Source: an uncultured Eubacteriales bacterium (GTDB lineage Bacteria; Bacillota; Clostridia; Oscillospirales; Oscillospiraceae). Taken from it: a stretch of 5,505 bases of DNA. Below, piece after piece: positions 1 to 5,386 of this stretch (position 1 is the first letter of the stretch; each line of letters begins with the position of its first letter). The stretch spans positions 1 to 5,505 of the forward strand of contig UQUO01000080.1 of NCBI GenBank assembly GCA_900544295.1. Direction: 5' to 3'. The notes beneath the pieces are model-generated. The model was not told the origin of the DNA. It saw nothing but the letters and a program-made list of their open reading frames with translations, and searched no databases. The position numbers were made by a program, and so were the translations under genes.

Positions 1-38
1 AGAGGTCTCGTGGGCTCGGAGATGTGTATAAGAGACAG
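1..38 (+). other. Untrimmed Illumina Nextera (Tn5) read-2 adapter, not genomic
   Basis: Bases 5-19 read GTCTCGTGGGCTCGG, the Nextera i7-side adapter, and bases 20-38 read AGATGTGTATAAGAGACAG, the 19 bp Tn5 mosaic end used in tagmentation kits. The match is exact over all 34 bases. Bases 1-4 (AGAG) would be the end of an index read. Genomic sequence can only be trusted from base 39. An open reading frame that starts inside this stretch encodes the artefact peptide MCIRDR and should not be annotated. Confidence 0.97.
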
Positions 39-96
39 GTCCAGGGGCGGAGCCCATGGCCGCGCGCCGCAGCGCGCGGAACGCCCCTTTGCTAAT
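39..96 (+). repeat. Degenerate end of GC-rich intergenic repeat, with an added hairpin
   Basis: The block GTCCAGGGGCGGAGCCC (39-55) also occurs in reverse complement at the right end of the window (5299-5315). There it forms an intact palindrome, CCAGGGGC/TCC/GCCCCTGG. Here the second arm is missing. In its place is a different perfect 7 bp stem, CCGCGCG (60-66) with CGCGCGG (73-79). This looks like a diverged or rearranged copy of the same element. It may continue left of the adapter junction. No gene is seen. Confidence 0.6.
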
Positions 97-169
97 GAAG
101 CGCAGGAGGGGGTCAAAGGGGGAACCCTCGCCGGGGGTTCCCCCTTTGCGGGCGGCCCCCGCCGCCCGC
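97..169 (+). repeat. Double-hairpin dispersed repeat, left copy
   Basis: Two perfect hairpins lie back to back. The first pairs AAAGGGGGAACCC (115-127) with GGGTTCCCCCTTT (135-147) around a 7-base loop. The second pairs GCGGGCGGC (148-156) with GCCGCCCGC (161-169) around CCCC. The whole block, with its GAAGCGCAGGAGGGGG lead, recurs in inverted orientation at 5206-5277. The two copies differ by one base insertion (C114) and one substitution in the second loop. It codes for nothing recognisable and probably belongs to a multicopy intergenic family in this genome. Confidence 0.85.
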
Positions 170-170
170 A

Positions 171-580
171 GCCCGTGCGCACCTCCATAACGTCGGTTGT
201 GAACGCACGCCGGGCGGGGGTGGAACCCCGCCCCTACGAGGGGGTTGGCGGAACGCGGTGAGGTCGGCAATGGACGTAGGCAAGGGTCGTCGAGGACGCC
301 GACCCCTACGGGGGTTGGAGGACCGTGGTGGGGTCAGCGGTGGACGAAGGAAAGGGTCGTCGGGGACGCCGACCCCTACGGTGGGTGGGAAACGGGCCGT
401 GTGCCGCGGGATTTACTGCGATATTATCCCACGCCCTGGCGGGGGTCGGCGGAACGCGGTGACGCCGGCGGTGACCATGACGGCGGGACGTCGGGGACGC
501 CGTCCCCTACAGGGCGGCTGCGACGCCGTGAGGTCGGCTGTAGACTCGCGCCGGGCGGGGATGGAACCCCGCACCTACGA
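171..580 (-). repeat. Array of five REP-like palindromic units with a period of about 70 bp
   Basis: Five units end near 240, 310, 380, 511 and 580. The units at 241-310 and 311-380 match at 60 of 70 positions. The unit at 442-511 matches 241-310 at about 51 of 70 with no gap. The outer two units share a variant core. Each unit carries a hairpin at its right end, at 212-233, 284-305, 354-375, 485-506 and 553-574. On the minus strand each hairpin is directly preceded by GTAG (CTAC on plus at 234-237, 306-309, 376-379, 507-510 and 575-578). GTAG plus palindrome is the published layout of REP elements mobilised by RAYT (TnpA-REP) transposases. No such transposase is in the window. No credible gene lies in this 540-base stretch. 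Confidence 0.75.
381..441. other. 61 bp spacer interrupting the REP-like array
   Basis: This segment separates the second and third full 70 bp units and shares no sequence with them. It is less GC-rich in its middle and holds a weak 5 bp inverted repeat, GGGAT (408-412) with ATCCC (426-430). I see no gene or clear signal in it. Confidence 0.4.
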
Positions 581-581
581 T

Positions 582-615
582 AAAAAAACGCCGCCACAGA
601 TGTGGCGGCGTTTTT
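582..615 (-). terminator. Rho-independent terminator of hsp20
   Basis: A perfect 9 bp stem, CGCCGCCAC (589-597) with GTGGCGGCG (602-610), encloses a 4-base loop. Read on the minus strand it is followed by seven T residues (588-582). It begins 8 bases after the hsp20 stop codon. The opposite side has five T residues, so it could also stop transcription coming from the left. Confidence 0.9.
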
Positions 616-622
616 CAGTCAC

Positions 623-1036
623 TTACTGGATAGCTATCTGCCTGTTCTCAGGCACCAGCTCGGGGCGCTTCGGGAGCGTCAGGGTCAGCACGCCGTCGTT
701 ATACGCGGCGCTGATGGCCGAGGTATCGATGCCGGAGACGTCGAAGCTGCGGGTGAAGCTGCCGTAGCTGCGCTCGCGGCGGATGTAGCCGTTCTTGCCC
801 TTCTCCTCGTGCTCGTCCTTCCTCTCCGCATTGATGGTCAGGCGGTCGTTCTCAAGGCCGATCTTGATGTCCTCTTTCTTGAAACCGGGCAGGTCAGCCT
901 CAAGCTTGAAGGCGTCGCCAGTGTCGGTGATGTCGGTCTTTATCTCTCCTGCGGCTGTGCCCCAGAAGTCGCTGTCAAAGAAGGAAAACGGATTCATAAC
1001 GGTCCTGCGGGTGGCGTAAGGCATAAGTTCAAACAT
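623..1036 (-). CDS. hsp20: Small heat-shock protein, Hsp20/alpha-crystallin family
   Basis: ATP-independent cytoplasmic chaperone that binds unfolding proteins until DnaK/ClpB-type machines refold them (family knowledge). The start is placed at the ATG at 1036, giving 137 residues (MFELMPYATRR...). GGAGG at 1045-1049 lies 8 bases upstream of it, whereas the ATG at 1051 overlaps that ribosome binding site. A short N-terminal arm (1-31) with several Phe residues is followed by the alpha-crystallin domain (about 32-124). The domain shows the LEADLPGF strand (45-52), the RRERSYGSFTRSF segment (86-98) and the hallmark A-x3-D-G-V-L (110-117). The chain ends in I-A-I (134-136), the I-x-I motif that docks subunits in oligomers. 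The length is typical. A perfect CIRCE operator lies upstream and a terminator downstream, so it is a single-gene unit. Confidence 0.95.
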   Translation of the reverse strand: MFELMPYATRRTVMNPFSFFDSDFWGTAAGEIKTDITDTGDAFKLEADLPGFKKEDIKIGLENDRLTINAERKDEHEEKGKNGYIRRERSYGSFTRSFDVSGIDTSAISAAYNDGVLTLTLPKRPELVPENRQIAIQ

Positions 1037-1044
1037 GATCAAAA

Positions 1045-1049
1045 CCTCC
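1045..1049 (-). promoter_or_regulatory. Ribosome binding site deciding the hsp20 start
   Basis: GGAGG on the minus strand is 8 bases before the ATG at 1036. An upstream in-frame ATG at 1051 would place this site inside the coding sequence, so the shorter protein is preferred. Confidence 0.85.
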
Positions 1050-1181
1050 ATGTATCAATATACTTTGTAATAGTCTGTGTAAACTTCGTCCGGTTATTCA
1101 CTAACCTTGTCTGTTTACGTATATAAAAATACTATACAGATTTTAATAATGCATGAACATATTATGAACAAACCATTAAAA

Positions 1182-1208
1182 TTAGCACTCCAACTTGTGG
1201 AGTGCTAA
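1182..1208 (-). promoter_or_regulatory. CIRCE operator (HrcA binding site) upstream of hsp20
   Basis: TTAGCACTC (1182-1190), nine bases, then GAGTGCTAA (1200-1208) match the CIRCE consensus at all 18 positions with the canonical 9 bp spacer. CIRCE is bound by the repressor HrcA, which releases on heat stress when GroEL is titrated. The only gene that can be transcribed away from it here is hsp20, whose start is 145 bases downstream. The importer gene on the other side ends towards it behind a terminator. I could not identify the promoter securely. The best -10 candidate is TATAGT (1131-1136, minus strand) with only a weak -35, which would put CIRCE upstream of the promoter. Confidence 0.93.
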
Positions 1209-1222
1209 TAACAGACCGCAGC

Positions 1223-1248
1223 AAAAAACGCCGGTGCAGGCACCGGCG
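1223..1248 (-). terminator. Rho-independent terminator of the amino-acid importer operon
   Basis: A perfect stem, CGCCGGTG (1229-1236) with CACCGGCG (1241-1248), encloses a 4-base loop and is followed on the minus strand by six T residues (1228-1223). It lies 18 bases past the ATPase stop codon and insulates hsp20 from importer transcription. Confidence 0.9.
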
Positions 1249-1266
1249 TTTCAATGCGTATGAGTT

Positions 1267-2013
1267 CTATTTGAGCACCTTGCTTAAGAAATCCTGAAGC
1301 CTGGGGCTCTGGGGATTCTCAAATATCTCCTTCGGGCTGCCCTCCTCGACGAGCTTGCCGTCTGCCAGGAACAGCACACGGCTGCCGACCTCGCGGGCAA
1401 AGCCCATTTCATGGGTTACCACGACCATCGTCATGCCGTCCTGTGCGAGCGTTTTCATAACGTCGAGCACCTCGCCGACCATCTCGGGGTCGAGGGCACT
1501 GGTGGGCTCGTCGAAAAGCATCACCTCGGGGTCCATGCACAGCGCCCTGACAATAGCCACACGCTGCTTCTGGCCGCCGGAGAGCTGCTGAGGATAGTTG
1601 TTGGCCTTGTCCTGAAGCCCCACCCTCGCGAGCAGCTCCATCGCCTTGGCTTCCGCCTCCTGCTTGGAGCGCTTGAGCACGCGTATAGGTGCAAGCGTCA
1701 TGTTGTGCAGTATGGTCATGTGCGGGAAAAGATTGAAGTGCTGAAACACCATGCCCATCTTCTGACGGTGAAGGTCTATGTTTATCTTTGGGTCGGTTAT
1801 GTCCGCGCCCTCAAAGAATATCTTGCCTTCCGTAGGCTCCTCCAGGAGGTTCAGCGAACGCAGGAGCGTGCTCTTTCCGCCGCCGGAGGGCCCAATGATG
1901 ACCACGACCTCGCCGCGGCGTATCTCGGTGCTTACACCGTCCAGAGCCTTGACTTTGCCGTCGTTATAGTATTTTTTGACGTCCTCTACCCGAATAATAA
2001 CGTCAGCGCTCAC
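1267..2013 (-). CDS. glnQ: Polar amino-acid ABC transporter ATP-binding protein (GlnQ type)
   Basis: Cytoplasmic ATPase subunit that powers uptake of polar amino acids through the permease encoded just upstream. All nucleotide-binding-domain motifs are present in 248 residues: Walker [10 protein letters not shown] (41-49), Q-loop Gln91 in [13 protein letters not shown], signature LSGGQ (144-148), Walker B VMLFD plus Glu169 (164-169), D-loop SALD (172-175) and H-loop His201. FNLFPHMT and the [10 protein letters not shown] stretch are typical of the GlnQ/HisP/ArtP family. The length is normal and nothing is missing. The start is GTG at 2013, with AGGAGG (2024-2029) 10 bases upstream. The gene overlaps the permease gene end by 11 bp, suggesting translational coupling. 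The exact substrate (glutamine, arginine, cystine or other) cannot be read from the sequence. Confidence 0.96.
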   Translation of the reverse strand: MSADVIIRVEDVKKYYNDGKVKALDGVSTEIRRGEVVVIIGPSGGGKSTLLRSLNLLEEPTEGKIFFEGADITDPKINIDLHRQKMGMVFQHFNLFPHMTILHNMTLAPIRVLKRSKQEAEAKAMELLARVGLQDKANNYPQQLSGGQKQRVAIVRALCMDPEVMLFDEPTSALDPEMVGEVLDVMKTLAQDGMTMVVVTHEMGFAREVGSRVLFLADGKLVEEGSPKEIFENPQSPRLQDFLSKVLK

Positions 2014-2764
2014 TCTGCCTCAGCCTCCTTTCAAGCTTGCCCTGCAGCCAGCTGAGTATCAGGACCATGACCAGATACAGGAAGGATATGCCCAGAAGCG
2101 GGAACATCTGCTCCCAGGTCCGGTTCATTATCCCCTGTGCAGCATGTACCAGCTCCTTGCCGCCTATTATCGTGAGCAGCGAGGTGTCCTTCAAGAGTAT
2201 GATAAACTCGTTGCCCAGGGCGGGCAGCACAGCCTTGAAGGCCTGCGGCACGACAATGAAGCGCATCGTGTCCATATATCCCAGGCCCAGGCTGCGTCCG
2301 GCCTCGGACTGCCCCTGGTCCAGCGACATGAGGCCGCCGCGTATGATCTCCGCCACGTATGCGCCGGAGTTGAGGCCCAGGCCAAGCGCGCCGACCATGG
2401 TAAAGTTGCGGCTGCTCTTGAACACGACGAAGCCCAGTATCATGAGCTGCACCATCATAGGCGTACCGCGTATCACAGTTACGTAGATCTTGCAAATCGC
2501 GTTGAAAAAGCCCAGAACGATATTCTTTTTCCTGCGCTGCTGGTCGTGTGCCGTGCGGATGGACGCCACTATAACGCCGAGAACTATGCCGATGAGTATG
2601 GCGATGACCGTTACATACAGCGTTGTTGCCATGCCCTCAAGGTACTGCTTCCAGCGGTCAGCCTCGATGAAGGCCTGATAGAATTTCACGTAGATGTTCT
2701 GCCAGAAGGTTATGTCCTCCCCGGCAACGCTCATGGCCTTCCAAAGCTCATAGGCTTCTGCCAT
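2003..2764 (-). CDS. Polar amino-acid ABC transporter permease (HisM/GlnP type)
   Basis: Membrane channel subunit of the importer. From the ATG at 2764 the protein has 253 residues. A roughly 45-residue N-terminal stretch precedes a first membrane helix (about 48-69), and a basic cytoplasmic loop RRKK follows at 77-80. Further helices include about 103-115 and a C-terminal one near 225-245. Family motifs are RGTP (99-102), the YVAEIIRGG segment (136-144) and the EAA loop E154-A-x3-G-x-G...P173, which contacts the ATPase. Two GTG codons in frame upstream (2770, 2779) are alternative starts. The AGGTGG-like site at 2776-2781 fits GTG 2770 or ATG 2764 but not GTG 2779, which it overlaps. One permease gene implies a homodimeric channel. 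It is homologous to glnP-like genes; the substrate is unknown. Confidence 0.94.
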   Translation of the reverse strand: MAEAYELWKAMSVAGEDITFWQNIYVKFYQAFIEADRWKQYLEGMATTLYVTVIAILIGIVLGVIVASIRTAHDQQRRKKNIVLGFFNAICKIYVTVIRGTPMMVQLMILGFVVFKSSRNFTMVGALGLGLNSGAYVAEIIRGGLMSLDQGQSEAGRSLGLGYMDTMRFIVVPQAFKAVLPALGNEFIILLKDTSLLTIIGGKELVHAAQGIMNRTWEQMFPLLGISFLYLVMVLILSWLQGKLERRLRQSER

Positions 2765-2814
2765 GCTCACGGCGCCCACCTCTCTCTTTCTTCAGAATTT
2801 CTCACTTCGTGGAC

Positions 2815-2841
2815 AAAAGGGCGGCTGTGGGCCGCCCTTTT
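2815..2841 (-). terminator. Intra-operon terminator/attenuator between binding-protein and permease genes
   Basis: A perfect 11 bp stem, AAAAGGGCGGC (2815-2825) with GCCGCCCTTTT (2831-2841), encloses a 5-base loop. On the minus strand it ends in only four T residues. It lies 27 bases after the binding-protein stop and about 50 bases before the permease start. No convincing promoter follows it, so partial read-through is likely. It could also protect the 3' end of the binding-protein mRNA. Either way the expected effect is more binding protein than membrane components. Confidence 0.75.
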
Positions 2842-2868
2842 GGAGCTCAATATTGCGTTTCCGCCCTA

Positions 2869-3714
2869 TTACTCGGCGGGGATGTACTTGTCCACGATGG
2901 ACTGTACGGTGCCGTCGGAAATAAGCTCGGCAAGGGCGCCGTTGATGGCGTCGAGCAGAGCGGTGTTGCCCTTGTTCAGACCGATGGCATAGTCCTCAAC
3001 GGCATACTCGGTGTCGAGGATGGTGAGGCCGGCGTTGTTCTTGACGAACTCCTGAGCAGGGGCGTTGTCGATGACGACGCAGTCCACCTGGCCGTTCATG
3101 AGAGCCTGGACAGCGGTGAAGCCGTCGTCATAGGCCACGACATGCTCCTCGCCGTAGTCTTCGGTGCAGTAGAGGTTGCCGGTGGTGCCGCGCTGGGTGC
3201 CGATGAGGCCCTCGCCCATGTTGTCCATGGTGACGTCGCTGCCTTCCTTCACAATGACGACCTGCACGCCGGTGGCATAGCTGTCGGTGAAGTCCATGAC
3301 GAGCAGACGGTCTTCATTCACGGTCACGCCCGCCATGACGATGTCGCTCTTGCCCTGCTGGACGGCCAGCAGCGCGCTGTCGAAGTCCATGTCGAGGATG
3401 TCGAGCTCAAGGCCCAGCTTTTCGGCGATGGCAGTGGCGATTTCAACGTCGATGCCTTCGAAGCCGCCGTCATCGGTGGTCATCTCGTAGGGCGGGAACT
3501 GCGCGTTGGTGCTCATGGTGAGCTTGCCCTCGACGATGGTGGTGAACTCACCATCAGCCGCGGGCTCTTCGGAAGCGGGGGCCTCGGAGGCAGGAGCCTC
3601 GGAAGCGGGAGCCTCGGACTCGGGGGCGGCGCTGGGGTCAGAAGCAGCCTCGCCGCAGGCGGCCAGCGCAAAGACCATGCAAAGCGCAAGCATGAGTGCA
3701 AGTATCTTTTTCAT
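2869..3714 (-). CDS. Polar amino-acid ABC transporter substrate-binding lipoprotein (HisJ/GlnH family)
   Basis: Surface lipoprotein that captures an amino acid and delivers it to the permease. The 281-residue product opens with a lipoprotein signal peptide, MKKILALMLALCMVFALAAC, with lipobox LAAC and lipidated Cys20. A flexible linker (about 21-55) contains repeats of S-E-A-P-A. The type-2 periplasmic-binding-protein fold runs from about 60 to 281. It includes FPPYEM (73-78), GFEGIDVEIATAIAEKLG (84-101), AGVTVNEDR (128-136), GTQRGTTGN (172-180) and D211-C-V-V-I-D216. In characterised relatives, the Arg equivalent to R136 and the Asp equivalent to D216 bind the carboxylate and amino groups of the ligand. 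The ATG is preceded by AGAGGA (3724-3729) with a 9-base gap. It is the first gene of the importer operon. Ligand identity is unresolved. Confidence 0.95.
   Translation of the reverse strand: MKKILALMLALCMVFALAACGEAASDPSAAPESEAPASEAPASEAPASEEPAADGEFTTIVEGKLTMSTNAQFPPYEMTTDDGGFEGIDVEIATAIAEKLGLELDILDMDFDSALLAVQQGKSDIVMAGVTVNEDRLLVMDFTDSYATGVQVVIVKEGSDVTMDNMGEGLIGTQRGTTGNLYCTEDYGEEHVVAYDDGFTAVQALMNGQVDCVVIDNAPAQEFVKNNAGLTILDTEYAVEDYAIGLNKGNTALLDAINGALAELISDGTVQSIVDKYIPAE
3571..3615 (-). repeat. In-frame 15 bp tandem repeat coding the lipoprotein linker
   Basis: Three tandem 15 bp copies (3571-3585, 3586-3600, 3601-3615) share the frame GGA-GC-GG-GCCTC on the plus strand, with degenerate copies on both sides. 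They encode repeated S-E-A-P-A in the linker between the lipid anchor and the ligand-binding domain. Gain or loss of a copy would keep the frame and only change tether length. Confidence 0.85.
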
Positions 3715-3769
3715 CTTTCAATATCCTCTTTCCATATACCGGTTTTCCGCCGGTTTGATAACGTCGTCA

Positions 3770-3798
3770 ATAATACACCAGCCCAACCTCTTTGTCAA
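3770..3798 (-). promoter_or_regulatory. Sigma-A promoter of the amino-acid importer operon
   Basis: On the minus strand, TTGACA (3793-3798, full consensus) and TATTAT (3770-3775, 5 of 6) are separated by exactly 17 bp. Transcription would start near 3763, giving a leader of about 48 bases. That leader contains a small 5 bp hairpin (3738-3742 with 3750-3754) just before the ribosome binding site. Confidence 0.88.
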
Positions 3799-3855
3799 TG
3801 AATAATTGTGATTTTTATGCGAAAAAGCCTATTACTGCCCACAATCAGTCCAAAA

Positions 3856-3877
3856 ATATTCAAAAATGTATGAATAT
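3856..3877. promoter_or_regulatory. AT-rich inverted repeat upstream of the importer promoter, possible operator
   Basis: ATATTCA (3856-3862) and TGAATAT (3871-3877) form perfect 7 bp arms around an 8-base AT-rich spacer, about 60 bp upstream of the -35 box. The arms resemble half-sites of arginine-repressor (ArgR) boxes, but the usual spacing and order are not matched. A regulator site is therefore only a guess. The rest of the 3799-3955 interval shows no gene. Confidence 0.3.
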
Positions 3878-3956
3878 CGCGTCTAAAACTGGATATTTGG
3901 CGTCTTCCCCGCCGGACTCTTTGTGCAAGCTGCCCCAAGCGGCCTGCACGCCGCTG

Positions 3957-3981
3957 AAAAAAGCGCCCCCGAAGGGGCGCT
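3957..3981 (-). terminator. Rho-independent terminator of ychF
   Basis: An 8 bp perfect stem, AGCGCCCC (3962-3969) with GGGGCGCT (3974-3981), is closed on the minus strand by a C(TTCG)G tetraloop, which is exceptionally stable in RNA. It is followed by a run of T residues (3962-3957). It lies 23 bases after the ychF stop codon. Confidence 0.92.
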
Positions 3982-4004
3982 CTCGCCTCCGCCGGCAGCG
4001 GAGC

Positions 4005-5099
4005 TCAAACGTTGAATCTGAATAGGGTGACGTCTCCGTCCTTCATGACGTAGTCCTTGCCCTCGGAGCGGACGAGGCCGCGCTCCTTGGCGGCGGCCAT
4101 GCTGCCGCAGGTCTTGAGGTCCTCGAAGGCGACTATCTCGGCCCTTATGAAGCCGCGCTCGAAGTCGGAGTGGATCTTGCCCGCGGCCTGGGGCGCGCGG
4201 GTGCCCTTCCTGATGGTCCAGGCGCGGCACTCGTCCGGCCCACAGGTGAGGAAGCTGATGAGGCCCAGGAGCGCATAGGAGCACTTTATGAGCCTGTCGA
4301 GGCCGGACTCGGTCAGGCCCAGCTCTTCAAGGAACATGGCCTTGTCCTCCTCGGGCAGCTCGCCTATTTCCTGCTCTATCTTGGCGCAGATGGGCAGCAC
4401 CTGCGCGCCCTCTGAGGCGGCGACTTCCTCGACGGCCTTGTAGTATCCGTTTTCCGCATAGCCGCTCATGCCCGCCTCGTCGAGGTTCGCGGCGTAGATG
4501 ACGGGCTTGAGGCTCAGCAGATCGCAGGTGGCGATGAGCTCCCGCTCCTCCTCGGAGCAGTCGTAGCTGCGGGCGCTGCGGCCCTCGTTCAGGTGCGCCA
4601 GCAAGCCCTCGAACACGGCGGCCTCGTGCAGGAACTTCTTGTCTCCGCCCTTGCCGGCCTTCTTGGCCTTCTCTATGCGGCGCTCGACAAGCTCCATGTC
4701 GGCCATGATGAGCTCAAGCTCGATTATCTCTATGTCCCGCCTGGGATCCGCCCCGCCCTCGACGTGGATGATGTTCTCGTCGTCGAAGCAGCGCACGACG
4801 TGGACAATGGCGTCCGTGCGGCGTATGTTCTCCAGGAACTTGTTGCCCAGGCCCTCGCCCTTGGAGGCACCCTTCACGAGCCCGGCTATGTCCACGAACT
4901 CGATGACGGCGGGCGTGTACTTCTTGGGCTTGTAGAGCTCCGCCAGGAAGTCCAGCCGCTCGTCCGGCACGGTGACCATGCCGACATTGGGCTCGATGGT
5001 GCAGAAGGGATAATTGGCGCTCTCCGCGCCGGCGTTCGTTATGGCGTTGAACAGCGTGCTCTTGCCCACGTTGGGCAGGCCGACGATTCCGAGCTTCAT
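4005..5099 (-). CDS. ychF: Redox-regulated ATPase YchF (OLA1 family)
   Basis: Universally conserved Obg-related P-loop NTPase of the cytoplasm. Characterised relatives prefer ATP to GTP, associate with ribosomes and the proteasome or stress factors, and affect the oxidative-stress response. The 364-residue product has the usual length. G1 is GLPNVGKST (7-15), the YchF signature NYPFCTIEPNVG is at 29-40 and G3 is DIAGL (70-74), with Leu where Ras-like GTPases have the catalytic Gln. G4 is altered to N205-L-D-E208 instead of NKxD, which explains ATP preference. A helical domain follows the G3 region (about 120-195), and a TGS domain lies at about 278-362, ending in GDVTLFRFNV. The start ATG is 9 bases after GGGAG. 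It is monocistronic here, with its own promoter and terminator. The pth gene often found beside ychF is absent from this window. Confidence 0.98.
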   Translation of the reverse strand: MKLGIVGLPNVGKSTLFNAITNAGAESANYPFCTIEPNVGMVTVPDERLDFLAELYKPKKYTPAVIEFVDIAGLVKGASKGEGLGNKFLENIRRTDAIVHVVRCFDDENIIHVEGGADPRRDIEIIELELIMADMELVERRIEKAKKAGKGGDKKFLHEAAVFEGLLAHLNEGRSARSYDCSEEERELIATCDLLSLKPVIYAANLDEAGMSGYAENGYYKAVEEVAASEGAQVLPICAKIEQEIGELPEEDKAMFLEELGLTESGLDRLIKCSYALLGLISFLTCGPDECRAWTIRKGTRAPQAAGKIHSDFERGFIRAEIVAFEDLKTCGSMAAAKERGLVRSEGKDYVMKDGDVTLFRFNV

Positions 5100-5149
5100 A
5101 TATCATATCTCCCTTATAAAACAGCGTTTTACCTGATTTTAGCCGTAGT

Positions 5150-5178
5150 ATTATATCACAGCCCGACGCCAGTCTCAA
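5150..5178 (-). promoter_or_regulatory. Sigma-A promoter of ychF
   Basis: On the minus strand, TTGAGA (5173-5178, 5 of 6) is followed after 17 bp by TATAAT (5150-5155, full consensus). The bases TGA directly before the -10 also make it an extended -10 promoter. The predicted start is near 5143, with a leader of about 44 bases. Confidence 0.92.
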
Positions 5179-5205
5179 GAGCATTATTCCCGCGCGGCGA
5201 GGGCG

Positions 5206-5277
5206 GCGGGCGGCGAGGGCCGCCCGCAAAGGGGGAACCCCCGGCGAGGGTTCCCCCTTTACCCCCTCCTGCGCTTC
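5206..5277 (-). repeat. Double-hairpin dispersed repeat, right inverted copy
   Basis: This is the reverse complement of the block at 97-169, with one base deletion and one substitution. The hairpins are GCGGGCGGC (5206-5214) with GCCGCCCGC (5219-5227), and AAAGGGGGAACCC (5228-5240) with GGGTTCCCCCTTT (5248-5260). Stems are identical in both copies; the substitution falls in a loop. It sits just upstream of the ychF promoter. Confidence 0.85.
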
Positions 5278-5295
5278 TTTGGCATAGAGAAACGC

Positions 5296-5344
5296 CCAGG
5301 GGCTCCGCCCCTGGACCCCGCCCGCTTTTTTGTAAAAAAGCGGG
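5296..5344. repeat. Two further palindromes of the right-end intergenic repeat
   Basis: CCAGGGGC (5296-5303) pairs with GCCCCTGG (5307-5314). CCCGCTTTTTT (5321-5331) pairs perfectly with AAAAAAGCGGG (5334-5344) around only two bases. Both read as part of one composite element with the double hairpin beside them. The second could act as a bidirectional terminator, because each strand has a GC stem followed by or including T/A runs, but no gene ends near it. I recall similar G/C-A/T palindromes as common intergenic repeats in Oscillospiraceae. Confidence 0.65.
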
Positions 5345-5386
5345 GCAAAAAACTTTTAGACGCCAATCTACATCCGACCTAAACCC

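Noticed and set aside
20..38. Natural Tn5/IS50 end
   Set aside because: The 19 bp mosaic end is preceded by the synthetic Nextera tail, so it is a library artefact.
241..580. CRISPR array suggested by regular 70 bp spacing
   Set aside because: The conserved parts are palindromic and diverged, the intervening sequence is itself related between units, and no cas genes or leader are present.
10..767. Plus-strand open reading frames across the GC-rich left end, including one starting MGSEMCIRDR
   Set aside because: The first is translated adapter sequence. The others run through tandem hairpin repeats, are rich in Gly/Arg, lack ribosome binding sites and conserved motifs, and the longest runs antisense into hsp20.
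1057..1083. Promoter TTTACA/TATATT on the minus strand just before hsp20
   Set aside because: The spacer is only 15 bp, and the implied start would fall at the ribosome binding site, leaving almost no leader and CIRCE about 100 bp upstream.
602..1126. 174-codon open frame on the plus strand opposite hsp20
   Set aside because: It is antisense to a clear Hsp20 gene with RBS, operator and terminator. Such shadow frames are expected in GC-rich coding DNA.
1976..2992. 338-codon plus-strand frame opposite the permease gene
   Set aside because: The minus-strand product has full permease motifs and fits the operon. The plus-strand product resembles no family and crosses the intra-operon terminator.
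2809..3801. 330-codon plus-strand frame opposite the binding-protein gene
   Set aside because: It is antisense to a complete lipoprotein gene. Its His/Asp/Val/Gly-rich product is a codon shadow and has no start signal.
97..5277. Composite transposon bounded by the inverted repeats
   Set aside because: No transposase or target-site duplication is seen, the enclosed genes are housekeeping or uptake genes, and the repeats look like short intergenic palindromes.
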